64,000 nucleotides of DNA from VXYL01 sp963665195 (GTDB lineage Bacteria; Pseudomonadota; Gammaproteobacteria; Pseudomonadales; Azotimanducaceae). A model generated the notes under the pieces. It was given only the letters and a program-made list of their open reading frames with translations. It was not told the origin of the DNA and did no database searches. The stretch covers positions 310,001-374,000 of the forward strand of contig OY762070.1 in assembly GCA_963665195.1 (NCBI GenBank), written 5' to 3'. Position 1 is the stretch's first letter. Each line of letters begins with the position of its first letter. Shown here in pieces: positions 1 through 7,743 of this stretch. The position numbers were made by a program, and so were the translations under genes.

Positions 1-1238
1 ATGGTCGCTGCGCCGAGCTCCTTGAAGGCGTCGTGGGCAACGGCCAGAACAACCGCGTCGTAGGCGCCTGGTTTGGGAGCGGCGACCATGGCAACGCCAT
101 GCGGAGCATCCTCCGGCGCCACCAGCGGGTCGAATACCGCCACCGTCGCGCCGTGCTGCTCGAGGTTCGCCACCAAGTCGGCCACCTTGGTGTTGCGCAC
201 GTCCGGACAGTTCTCCTTGAAGGCGATGCCGAGCACCAGAATGCGGGCGCCCTGGGCGTCGATGTTCGCCGCCGCCATGCAGGCCACGACGCGCACGGCA
301 ACATGCCCCGGCATGGCGTCGTTGATGCGCCGCCCGGCGAGCACCAGTTCGGGCCGGAATCCGACCTCCTCCGCCTTGTGCGTCAGGTAGTAGGGGTCCA
401 CGCCGATGCAGTGGCCACCGACCAGGCCGGGGCGGAACGGCAGGAAGTTCCATTTGCTCGCCGCCGCGCTCAGCACCGCGTCGGTGTCGAGGCCGAGGCG
501 TTCGAACAGCATGGCCAGTTCGTTCACCAAGGCGATGTTCAGGTCCCGCTGCGTGTTCTCGATCGCCTTGGCCGCTTCCGCGGTGCGGATGTCGGGCGCG
601 CGATAGGTGCCGGCGGGGACGATGCTGGCGTACAGCGCGTCGACGAAGGCGAGGGTCTCTGGCGTGCCGCCGGCGGTGACCTTGACGATGTCCGCCAGCC
701 GATGCGCCTTGTCGCCCGGATTGATGCGCTCCGGGCTGTAGCCGACGAAGAAGTCCCGGTTGCAGCGCAGCCCGGAGGCAGCTTCGATCAGCGGCACGCA
801 GACCTCCTCGGTGCAGCCGGGATAGACGGTCGACTCGAAGATCGCGACGGCGCCCGGGGCGATGACTTCGGCCACCTGCCTGCTGGCGGCTTCGAGCGCC
901 CTGAGGTCCGGCCGCTTCGCGGCGTCGATCGGGGTGGGGACGGCGACGATGAAGGCGTCGCAGCCGGCCAGCTCCGCCGCGTCGGCGGTGAACGCCAGAC
1001 GCTCGGCTGCGGCGAGTTCGCGGCTTCCCACCTCCTGCGTGCGGTCCTGGCCGGCGCGCAGCTCGGCCACGCGCTCGGCGTCGAGGTCGAAGCCACGGGT
1101 CTCGTAGTGCGCCGCGCAGGCCACCGCCAGCGGCAGTCCGACGTAGCCGAGGCCGATGACGCCGACGACGGTGCCCTCGTCTGGCAGGGCGGGCGCGGGG
1201 GCCGTCCCCGAAGCGGCGTGCGGCGGCGTGGCAGGCAT
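1..1238 (-). CDS. UDP-N-acetylhexosamine 6-dehydrogenase-like nucleotide-sugar dehydrogenase (3' end missing)
   Basis: Oxidises the C6 hydroxyl of a UDP-sugar to a uronic acid with two NAD+, supplying precursors for surface polysaccharide. The 412 visible codons start at the ATG at 1238 and run off the left edge with perhaps 10-20 residues missing. Seen: a Rossmann motif with Gly29, Gly31 and Gly34 (GLGYVG), the substrate-domain segment around FVGYSPERINPG, and the catalytic cysteine in GGHCIGVDPYY at residue 277. The C-terminal UDP-binding third (GIAFKENCPDVRNTKV) is also present. The ERINPG and GIAFKENCPD motifs are typical of the WbpA/TviB/VipA branch that acts on UDP-GlcNAc or UDP-GalNAc rather than on UDP-glucose; the exact substrate is inference. 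It is divergent from the TonB receptor gene that follows. Confidence 0.9.
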   Translation of the reverse strand, partial: MPATPPHAASGTAPAPALPDEGTVVGVIGLGYVGLPLAVACAAHYETRGFDLDAERVAELRAGQDRTQEVGSRELAAAERLAFTADAAELAGCDAFIVAVPTPIDAAKRPDLRALEAASRQVAEVIAPGAVAIFESTVYPGCTEEVCVPLIEAASGLRCNRDFFVGYSPERINPGDKAHRLADIVKVTAGGTPETLAFVDALYASIVPAGTYRAPDIRTAEAAKAIENTQRDLNIALVNELAMLFERLGLDTDAVLSAAASKWNFLPFRPGLVGGHCIGVDPYYLTHKAEEVGFRPELVLAGRRINDAMPGHVAVRVVACMAAANIDAQGARILVLGIAFKENCPDVRNTKVADLVANLEQHGATVAVFDPLVAPEDAPHGVAMVAAPKPGAYDAVVLAVAHDAFKELGAAT

Positions 1239-1297
1239 TGCGGAAGTCGGTGGCGGGGCGAGCGGGGAAGTCTAAAGCACGATTGCGTTCCTAGGCG

Positions 1298-1303
1298 TAC
1301 AAT
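1298..1303 (+). promoter_or_regulatory. Candidate -10 element for the TonB receptor gene
   Basis: TACAAT lies 31 bases before the receptor ATG in the 95-bp divergent intergenic region. No good -35 hexamer sits 16-18 bases upstream, so this is only a weak sigma-70 candidate. Confidence 0.25.
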
Positions 1304-1333
1304 GGCCCGCAGCAACCGTTGGAGGCTTGAGGC

Positions 1334-4300
1334 ATGAAACTCCCGTTCGTTCTCCGTTCGGCGCTCCCGCTTGCCGCCGCCGCGCTCAGCGCGGTACACG
1401 TCGCGGCGCAAGAGGAAGCGAGTTCCGAAGCCATCGAGCAGGTGCTGGTCACCGCCCAGCGGGTGGAGGAGTCCGTTCAGGACGTGCCCATCGCGGTCAC
1501 CGCCCTGACGAGTTCCATGCTCGAAGACCGGCAGGTCATCAACACCTCGGATCTTCAGCTCAATGCGCCGAACGTCTCCTTCTCGGCCACCAACTTCGGC
1601 GGCTCCAGCTTCAGCATCCGCGGCATCGGCAATCTCGTCATCGGCCGCACCGGCGAGTCGGGCGTCTCGTTCCACGTCAACGAAATCGCCATGCCCACCA
1701 ACTTGAACGCCATCGAGTTCTTCGACATGGAGCGCGTCGAGATCCTGCGCGGTCCGCAGGGCACGCTGTTCGGGCGCAACGCCACCGGCGGCGCGGTGAA
1801 CTTCGTCACCAAGATGCCGGATGCCGAGAGCGTCAACGGTTTCGTCGACGCCCAGGCCGGCAGCCACGCGCACAAGCGCATCAAGGGCGCCGTGAATCTG
1901 CCCTTCGGCAACCGCGTGGCGCTGCGCATCGCCGGCTTCCAGCTCGATCGCGACGGCTACACGGAGAACGTCGCCTTCGGCCAGACCGACGCCAACGGCA
2001 ACGCCCTGCCCGGCATCGACGACGACATCGACGGCCGCGACATCCTCGCCTATCGGAGCACGCTGTCGTGGCAGATCACCGAGGACGTGAACGCCTGGGT
2101 GATGTACAGCCGCTTCGAGGAGGACGACGACCGGGCGCGCATCACCAACCAGGTTTGCGTGCGCAACCCCCTGCCCACCAGCGGCTGCCTCGCGGACGAG
2201 TTCGGCTGGCAGCAGCCGCATCTCGGCGCCACCACGGCTGGCATCTTCGCCGGTGCGGCGGGGGCGCTCCCGGCTGGGGTGGATGGCGCAAGCTCCTCGC
2301 TCTACCACTTCCCGCGCCCGGACCTCGACGGCTTCCGGCAGATGCATACGGACTTCGAGCCGGTGTACCAGAACAACGAAGTCGCCTTCGCTTTCGGCGC
2401 GGAGGCGGAACTCGGCGACTTCACGGCCAGCGTCATCGGCGCGCGAGCCAAGCTGGACTACCGTTCCCAGCAGGACTATCAGATGGACGTCGGCGCGACT
2501 CTGGCGGCGACGCCCTTCAACCCGAGCGGCACCTGGCCGGTGTCGCGGCCCGCTGGCGGCGCGGGCGCCGAGTGGCAGCCGGGACCCTGCAACATGGCCG
2601 ACGGCACGTCGGGCCTGCTCGGCGGCTGCGCCCAGCCGACGCAGATGAACCGCGTATTCGCCTTCGACCAGCTCGACTACTCCATCGAGTTCGACACCCT
2701 CGAGGCCAAGGTACGCTCCAACTTCGACGGCCAGTTCAACTTCCTGCTCGGCGCAAGCCAGTACGAAGGCACCAACTACGGCGGCTACTACGTGCTGGCC
2801 AATACGCTGGACCTGGTCACTTCCTACGGCTCGCCGGCGCTCGGTGCGCCGCCGCTCTATCCGGGGTTCTTCTACAACACGAGCAATCCCGAAAACGGCG
2901 GCACGCAGCAGGACGGCACCGCCGTCTTCGGCGAGCTCTACTTCGATGTTTCGGACAAGCTCACCTTGACCGCCGGGTTGCGCTTCAACGAGGACAACAA
3001 GGAGACCAGCGACACCAGCGTGCTGTTCAACTCGGCGGATGCGAACGCCGCGCTGGGCGGGCTTCTGGGGTCCGGTCCGATCTGGCTGCGCTCCGGCATC
3101 TTCGGCGAGATGGTGGCGATGGCGTCGAACCCGACGCTGCCGCTCAGCGAGTCGTCGTCGCGCATCTTCGAGTTCTGGAACGCCAGCGACGTCTATGCGG
3201 CGAACGGCCCCACCGCCGTCGCGACCATCGCCGCCATCGGCGCGGCGCAGGCGATCGGCGCCCAGATCGCGCAGCTGGTCGCCGCCGGCCTGCTGCCGCC
3301 CGAAGGCGTGCCGGCGGCGATCCAAGCGGCCATCGCCGGGATACCGCTGCCGCCGCTGTTCCAAGCCACCATCGGCGCGGTGCTGTCGCAGAACCCCGCA
3401 GCCATCGCCGCGGATGCCGGCCTCGCCGCTGGCGGCGCGGCCTTCCGGGCGATCGTCGACGCCATCGGCCCCGTGCCGGGCTTCGGCGAGACGCGCTTCG
3501 TCACCGGCAGCCCTACGGAAGCGTCCTGGGACGCCGCTTCGGGCCGCTTCGGCTTCGACTATCGGCTGGACAACGACACGCTGCTCTACGGCTTCTACAG
3601 TCGCGGCTACAAGCCGGGCGGCTTCAACCCGGCGATCCCGACCGCGTTCCAGGCCGTCTCCGCATTCACCTTCGATTCCGAGGATGTGAGCGCTTTCGAG
3701 GTCGGCGTCAAGAGCATGCTCCTCGACGGTCGCGTGATGCTGAACGCCTCCGGCTTCATCTACGACTACGGCGGCTTGCAGGTGACGCGCATCCGCAACA
3801 ACAGCTCGATCAACGAGAACGTGGACGCGAACCTGATCGGCTTGGAGCTAGAAGGCGTCTGGCGCCCGGAGGCGCTGCCGGGCCTGTCGGTGGACTTCGC
3901 CTACGGCTGGCTGTCGAGCGAGGTGGAGGGCTCGATGTCGCTGGACCCGATCAACCGGACCGGCGGCAGCGACGAGTACATCCTGCTCAACAACATCGAC
4001 CCCGGCTCGTCCACCGGCATCAACTATGTGGCCCGCGAGGCGCAGATCACGCCTGAGGTGCTGACGGCCGCACTGACCACCGGTGCCGCGCTCGACATCA
4101 GGAACGGCGCGACGGTGCAGTCCGTGTCCTACCCGGCCAACGCCGCCGGCGTGTCGATTCCGGCGTACTTCTCGCGCAACTTCCTCAACGCCATGGGCGT
4201 CGAGACGCTGGACGGCGTGCCGGTGGACCTCGACGGCAACCAGCTTCCGAATGCGCCGGAGCACAGCCTCAAGATCGGCCTCGCCCACACCTGGAACGTC

Positions 4301-4591
4301 GCCGGCGGCGCGACGCTGACGGCGCGCTGGGACGCCTACTGGCAGAGCGATTCCTACGCCCGCGAGTTCAACACCATCGGTGACGAGATCGATAGCTGGC
4401 TGCAGCACAATGCCAGCGCCATCTACGAGCGCGACAACTGGACCGTGGTCGCCTGGGTGCGCAACGTCATGGACGACGACAACGTGACGGGCAAGTACCT
4501 CACTTCGGACACGTCCGGCTTCTTCCGCAACTACTTCGTCACCGAGCCGCGCATCTACGGCCTTTCCGTGCGGCTGGGTTTCGGTGACTGA
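1334..4591 (+). CDS. TonB-dependent outer-membrane receptor, 1085 aa
   Basis: Outer-membrane beta-barrel for TonB-driven uptake of an unknown ligand. The ATG has a clear ribosome site (GGAGG at 1321-1325). A signal peptide covers about residues 1-25, ending at VAA-QEE. The TonB-box-like segment IEQVLVTAQR follows. The plug domain carries the family marks FSIRGIGN and VEILRGPQGTLFGRNATGGAVN. The C-terminal barrel ends in YGLSVRLGFGD. It is longer than most receptors of this group (usually 700-900 aa), partly because of an Ala-rich insert at about residues 621-714 that does not look like barrel strand. The plug resembles the broad sphingomonad/marine gammaproteobacterial receptor class, so the substrate cannot be named. 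The next gene starts just downstream and may be co-transcribed. Confidence 0.93.
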   Translation: MKLPFVLRSALPLAAAALSAVHVAAQEEASSEAIEQVLVTAQRVEESVQDVPIAVTALTSSMLEDRQVINTSDLQLNAPNVSFSATNFGGSSFSIRGIGNLVIGRTGESGVSFHVNEIAMPTNLNAIEFFDMERVEILRGPQGTLFGRNATGGAVNFVTKMPDAESVNGFVDAQAGSHAHKRIKGAVNLPFGNRVALRIAGFQLDRDGYTENVAFGQTDANGNALPGIDDDIDGRDILAYRSTLSWQITEDVNAWVMYSRFEEDDDRARITNQVCVRNPLPTSGCLADEFGWQQPHLGATTAGIFAGAAGALPAGVDGASSSLYHFPRPDLDGFRQMHTDFEPVYQNNEVAFAFGAEAELGDFTASVIGARAKLDYRSQQDYQMDVGATLAATPFNPSGTWPVSRPAGGAGAEWQPGPCNMADGTSGLLGGCAQPTQMNRVFAFDQLDYSIEFDTLEAKVRSNFDGQFNFLLGASQYEGTNYGGYYVLANTLDLVTSYGSPALGAPPLYPGFFYNTSNPENGGTQQDGTAVFGELYFDVSDKLTLTAGLRFNEDNKETSDTSVLFNSADANAALGGLLGSGPIWLRSGIFGEMVAMASNPTLPLSESSSRIFEFWNASDVYAANGPTAVATIAAIGAAQAIGAQIAQLVAAGLLPPEGVPAAIQAAIAGIPLPPLFQATIGAVLSQNPAAIAADAGLAAGGAAFRAIVDAIGPVPGFGETRFVTGSPTEASWDAASGRFGFDYRLDNDTLLYGFYSRGYKPGGFNPAIPTAFQAVSAFTFDSEDVSAFEVGVKSMLLDGRVMLNASGFIYDYGGLQVTRIRNNSSINENVDANLIGLELEGVWRPEALPGLSVDFAYGWLSSEVEGSMSLDPINRTGGSDEYILLNNIDPGSSTGINYVAREAQITPEVLTAALTTGAALDIRNGATVQSVSYPANAAGVSIPAYFSRNFLNAMGVETLDGVPVDLDGNQLPNAPEHSLKIGLAHTWNVAGGATLTARWDAYWQSDSYAREFNTIGDEIDSWLQHNASAIYERDNWTVVAWVRNVMDDDNVTGKYLTSDTSGFFRNYFVTEPRIYGLSVRLGFGD

Positions 4592-4628
4592 ACGGGCGCG
4601 CGCCGCCGGCTCTCAGGTCGGCGGCGCG

Positions 4629-6407
4629 ATGTCTGCCCGCGAAGGCGCCTCGCCTGCGGACGCCGTGGAGGCGCGGGCCCGGCAAATCGCCGCTGGCCTC
4701 TATCCGCATCAGGTGGAAGGCGTGGCGTTCCTGCTCGGCCGCCGCCGCGCCATCCTCGCCGACGACATGGGCCTCGGCAAGACGCGCCAGTCCATCATCG
4801 CCCTCACCGTCGCCGAACCGGCCGGCCCCTATCTGGTCGTCTGCCCGGCATCCGTGAAGTACAACTGGGTGCGCGAGATCCAAGCCGTGCTGGCCGATGC
4901 GACGGTATGCGTCGCGGGTCCGGGACCGCCTCCCGCGCCGGGCTTCAAGGGCTGGGTCGTTATCAACTACGATTTGCTGCGCCGCGATGTCGACGCCCTG
5001 CTCGGCATCCCCTTCGCCGGCCTCGTCTTCGACGAAGGCCACTACATCAAGAACCACCGCTCGCAGCGCAGCCGTTTCGCCCGCCAGCTGGTCGCCGAAG
5101 AAGCGGCATCGACCGAACCCGTGGTGCATGTGCTCACCGGCACGCCGCTCACCAACCGCCCGCGCGATCTGTTCCCGCTGCTGCAGCTCATCGGCCACGC
5201 CCTAGGCCAGAGCTTCCTGGCCTTCGCCAAGCGCTACTGCGATGGCCACAAGAACGACTACGGCTACTGGATGACCGGCGGCGTCAGCAACGCCGGAGAG
5301 CTGGCCGTGCAGTTGCAGGGCATCATGCTGCGCCGCCGCAAGGACGACACGTTGGACCTGCCCGCCAAGCAGCGCACCTGGATCGATGTGGATGTGGACG
5401 AGGAGGTGCGCAACCGCTTGAACGAGGCCGTCGGGCATTTCCTCGTCGGCGAGCGCAACGAACGGGGAGGGCGGCTCGGCATCGCCATGTTCTCCGGCGC
5501 GCGGCGGCGGCTCGCCGTCGCCAAGGTGCCGATCACGCTGGAATACGTCCGGGGCGCCGTGGCGCAGGGCGAGAAGGTGATTCTCTATTCGTGCTTCACC
5601 CACGCCACGCGCCGCTTCGAACGCGCCCTCGGCGAGATGGCCGTGGCCGTCACCGGCGAGGTGCCGACGCCTAAGCGCCAGACGCTGGTGGACCGCTTCC
5701 AGAACGACCCCGCAGTGCGCGTCTTCATCGGCCAGATCCACGCCGCTGGCGTCGGCATCAACCTCACCGCGGCCCGGCAGGTCGTGTTCAACGACCTCGA
5801 CTGGGTGCCCGCCAACCACTGGCAGGCGGAGGACCGGGCGCATCGGATCGGCCAGCACGGCACGGTAAACGTCACCTACATGGTGGCCCGGGGCACGCTG
5901 GAGGAGTTCGTGCGCACCGTCCTCGCCACCAAGTCGCAACTCATCGACGACGTGGTGGAAGGCCGTGCGCTCGGCGACGCGATGCAAGCCGATGTGCTCG
6001 ACGAATTGCGCCGCTTGGTCGGCCATCTCGACGGCGCACTGGCGGCGCTGCGGGCCTCGAACGCCCACCCCGATGCGGTGGCGGCACTCCTGCGCGAGGC
6101 CAGCGACCGCTACATCGACGCCAACGCGCCGCAGATGACGGACCGCGCCCGCCGCGAACTCAAGCCCGTGTCCGAAGCCGCGATCCATGCCTTGGCCACA
6201 GTGCTCGCCGGCCCCGGCCACGCCGTCTACGAGATCGCGAGTTCGTCCGGTACCTCGACATACCGCCTGGAGGTCGAGGGTGCGGACATCACCTGCGACT
6301 GCAAGGGCTTCAGCTACCGCGGCATGTGCCGCCACGCCCGCGATCTCAAGGACGCGCTAGCGACCGGGGCGCCGGTGCCGGAGAGCTACAGGCGCCTCGC
6401 GGCTTGA
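4629..6407 (+). CDS. SNF2-family helicase/translocase with C-terminal SWIM zinc finger
   Basis: ATP-dependent DNA translocase, about 592 aa from the ATG at 4629. A GTG at 4584, overlapping the receptor stop codon, would add 15 residues, and neither start has a strong ribosome site. Numbered from the GTG, the Q-like motif YPHQVEGVAFLL is near residue 40, motif I DDMGLGKT is at residues 60-67, and the Walker B variant FDEGH lies near residue 150. TGTPLTNR (motif III) and the helicase C motifs, including QAEDRAHRIGQ, follow. The order matches the compact SNF2 proteins related to SMARCAL1. The C-terminus carries CDC-x7-C-x-H, a SWIM finger likely to bind DNA or protein. No methylase, nuclease or partner lies next to it, so a house-keeping repair role is as likely as defence. 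Confidence 0.88.
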   Translation: MSAREGASPADAVEARARQIAAGLYPHQVEGVAFLLGRRRAILADDMGLGKTRQSIIALTVAEPAGPYLVVCPASVKYNWVREIQAVLADATVCVAGPGPPPAPGFKGWVVINYDLLRRDVDALLGIPFAGLVFDEGHYIKNHRSQRSRFARQLVAEEAASTEPVVHVLTGTPLTNRPRDLFPLLQLIGHALGQSFLAFAKRYCDGHKNDYGYWMTGGVSNAGELAVQLQGIMLRRRKDDTLDLPAKQRTWIDVDVDEEVRNRLNEAVGHFLVGERNERGGRLGIAMFSGARRRLAVAKVPITLEYVRGAVAQGEKVILYSCFTHATRRFERALGEMAVAVTGEVPTPKRQTLVDRFQNDPAVRVFIGQIHAAGVGINLTAARQVVFNDLDWVPANHWQAEDRAHRIGQHGTVNVTYMVARGTLEEFVRTVLATKSQLIDDVVEGRALGDAMQADVLDELRRLVGHLDGALAALRASNAHPDAVAALLREASDRYIDANAPQMTDRARRELKPVSEAAIHALATVLAGPGHAVYEIASSSGTSTYRLEVEGADITCDCKGFSYRGMCRHARDLKDALATGAPVPESYRRLAA

Positions 6408-6501
6408 CTTCCGCGGATGCGCGACCGAGCGATAGCGTCGCTGCCTGGGCCGCGCCCGTGCTACGCTCGCCGCGAGCGCACCCAATGGAGGAGGGAGACC
6501 C

Positions 6502-7362
6502 ATGGCCCAAGCGGAGCCGTTCGCCGGCAAGAGGCTCACCGAGCGCACGTTCACGGTGTCGGACGCCATTCTGGCCGACTACTACAATGGCTTGAAGCTG
6601 CCGAAGCGCGACGATGGCCGCGTGCCCACGATGGTGGCGGCAGACGCCGAGAACGGCTACTTCGGCGAGATCGCCTTCTCCAACCACATCGGCCACCTCT
6701 GGATGCGCCAGGAAGTGGAGTGCTTCCGCCCGATGACGGCGAGCGAGACGTACAGGACGAGCGGCACGATCAAGGACATCTACGAGCACCGCAACCGCAA
6801 CGTCGTGCTCTACGAAGTCGAAGTGGTGGACGACGACGGCGAACTCATGGAACGCATCTGCCACCATCAGAGCTTCCTGCGGGAGGTGCCCGCGGACGGC
6901 CAGGTGGCGTTCCGTAAAGCCGGCGACAAGCCGGGGGCCCGCAAGTTCGAGGTCCCCGAGGGCGACCGCTTCGGCGGCCTCGAGCGGGAGATCACCTTGG
7001 AGATGTGCGGCGAGTACTTCCACGGCGACGCCAACTACCACACCGACAAGCAGGCGTCCGCCGAGCTCGGCTTCCAGGACGTGGTGGTCGGCGGCCGCAT
7101 GACCCTCGCCTACGCCATGCACATCCTGGAGGAACACTTCGCCGAGGAGTGGTGGAAGAGCGGGCGCATCGAAGCGAAGTTCACCAATCCCACCTGGCCG
7201 GGCGACACCATCACCGCCAACGGCGTCGCCCTCGGCCAGCGCGGCTCGCTGCGGGAGCAGGCCTTCGTGTGGCTGCAGAAGGCGGACGGTACGATCGTCC
7301 TCGTCGCCACCGCGAGCTGCGACGCCTGGGACGCGAAGTGGCGCCGGCGCGAACCGGCTTGA
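6502..7362 (+). CDS. MaoC-like double hot-dog hydratase
   Basis: 286 aa, preceded by a strong ribosome site (GGAGGAGGGAG at about 6487-6497). Two hot-dog halves can be seen: an N-terminal FAS1-like dehydratase half to about residue 150, and a C-terminal MaoC half from about residue 160 (ITLEMCGEYFHGD, then FQDVVVGGRMTLAYAMHILEE and GDTITANGVAL). Such proteins usually hydrate enoyl-CoA thioesters in fatty acid or branched-chain acid breakdown. The gene lies 380 bp upstream of the single-chain acyl-CoA carboxylase on the same strand, which fits an acyl-CoA pathway. The exact acyl substrate is not readable from the sequence. Confidence 0.8.
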   Translation: MAQAEPFAGKRLTERTFTVSDAILADYYNGLKLPKRDDGRVPTMVAADAENGYFGEIAFSNHIGHLWMRQEVECFRPMTASETYRTSGTIKDIYEHRNRNVVLYEVEVVDDDGELMERICHHQSFLREVPADGQVAFRKAGDKPGARKFEVPEGDRFGGLEREITLEMCGEYFHGDANYHTDKQASAELGFQDVVVGGRMTLAYAMHILEEHFAEEWWKSGRIEAKFTNPTWPGDTITANGVALGQRGSLREQAFVWLQKADGTIVLVATASCDAWDAKWRRREPA

Positions 7363-7411
7363 CACGACAGTCGGGCGCAGGACAGATCTCTGGCGAACGT
7401 GTGAAGAGCCG

Positions 7412-7435
7412 TGCCGAGGTCATGTACGGCTCCCG
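7412..7435 (+). repeat. Partial copy of a dispersed repeat (core only)
   Basis: A 24-base core (TGCCGAGGTCATGTACGGCTC followed by CCG) is shared almost exactly with the minus-strand copy at 33117-33190. The flanking GAGCCGT and ACGGCTC form a 7-bp inverted repeat. It sits directly before the antitoxin remnant. Confidence 0.5.
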
Positions 7436-7598
7436 TCCGCAGCTTGAGCCGTACAAAAGGCCAGCTGGCAAGCGCACCCTGGGCGTGTGGGCGGGCCAGG
7501 TGGAAATGGCACCGGACTTCGACGAGACCCCGCGCCGGGTCGTCGATGCGTTCTACGGTTCGAGCATGCTTCCGTTAGAAGCGTCCGAGGAAGGCTGA
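7436..7598 (+). pseudogene. Phd/YefM-type antitoxin, C-terminal remnant
   Basis: The frame ending at 7598 reads GKRTLGVWAGQVEMAPDFDE then TPRRVVDAFYG. This is the typical tail of antitoxins paired with PIN toxins (a linker of the RxxLGLxKGxxxxxxDFDxPL type). The N-terminal DNA-binding half is absent. In its place, directly upstream, lies the dispersed-repeat core at 7412-7435. The stop codon overlaps the start of the PIN remnant (ATGA), the usual coupling in such operons. Confidence 0.6.
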
Positions 7599-7729
7599 TG
7601 CGGCTGCTGCTCGACGCGCACGCCCTCCAGTCGGCGCTCGGTGACTCTGCGGGGGTGTGCCCCGAGACGACGCTGGTTGCCGGAGATGCCGGCTTTCCGC
7701 TCTACGACCTACCCACCTTGCCCGCCTGA
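7598..7729 (+). pseudogene. PIN-domain toxin with the middle deleted
   Basis: Only 43 codons. It begins MRLLLDAHAL, the N-terminal strand of FitB/VapC-like PIN toxins with the first catalytic Asp, and jumps to TLVAGDAGFPLYDLPTL, which matches the PIN C-terminus where a threonine/aspartate pair and a final VPxLW-like motif are expected. About 80 residues between them, including the remaining acidic residues, are missing, so it cannot be an active nuclease. Confidence 0.6.
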
Positions 7730-7743
7730 ATGGAGGAGACCCG

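Noticed and set aside
788..3364. Very long minus-strand open frame opposite the TonB receptor
   Set aside because: It is the Arg/Ala-rich shadow of the receptor and dehydrogenase genes, with no family motif and no start context. Similar long shadows opposite 5202-6335, 24810-26357, 29386-31344 and 42537-44117 were dropped for the same reason.
7405..7433. Group II intron domain V hairpin
   Set aside because: GAGCCGT/ACGGCTC looks like the base of a domain V stem, but the loop is too short, no AGC-type triad or bulge is convincing, and no intron reverse transcriptase is present. The better reading is a partial dispersed repeat.
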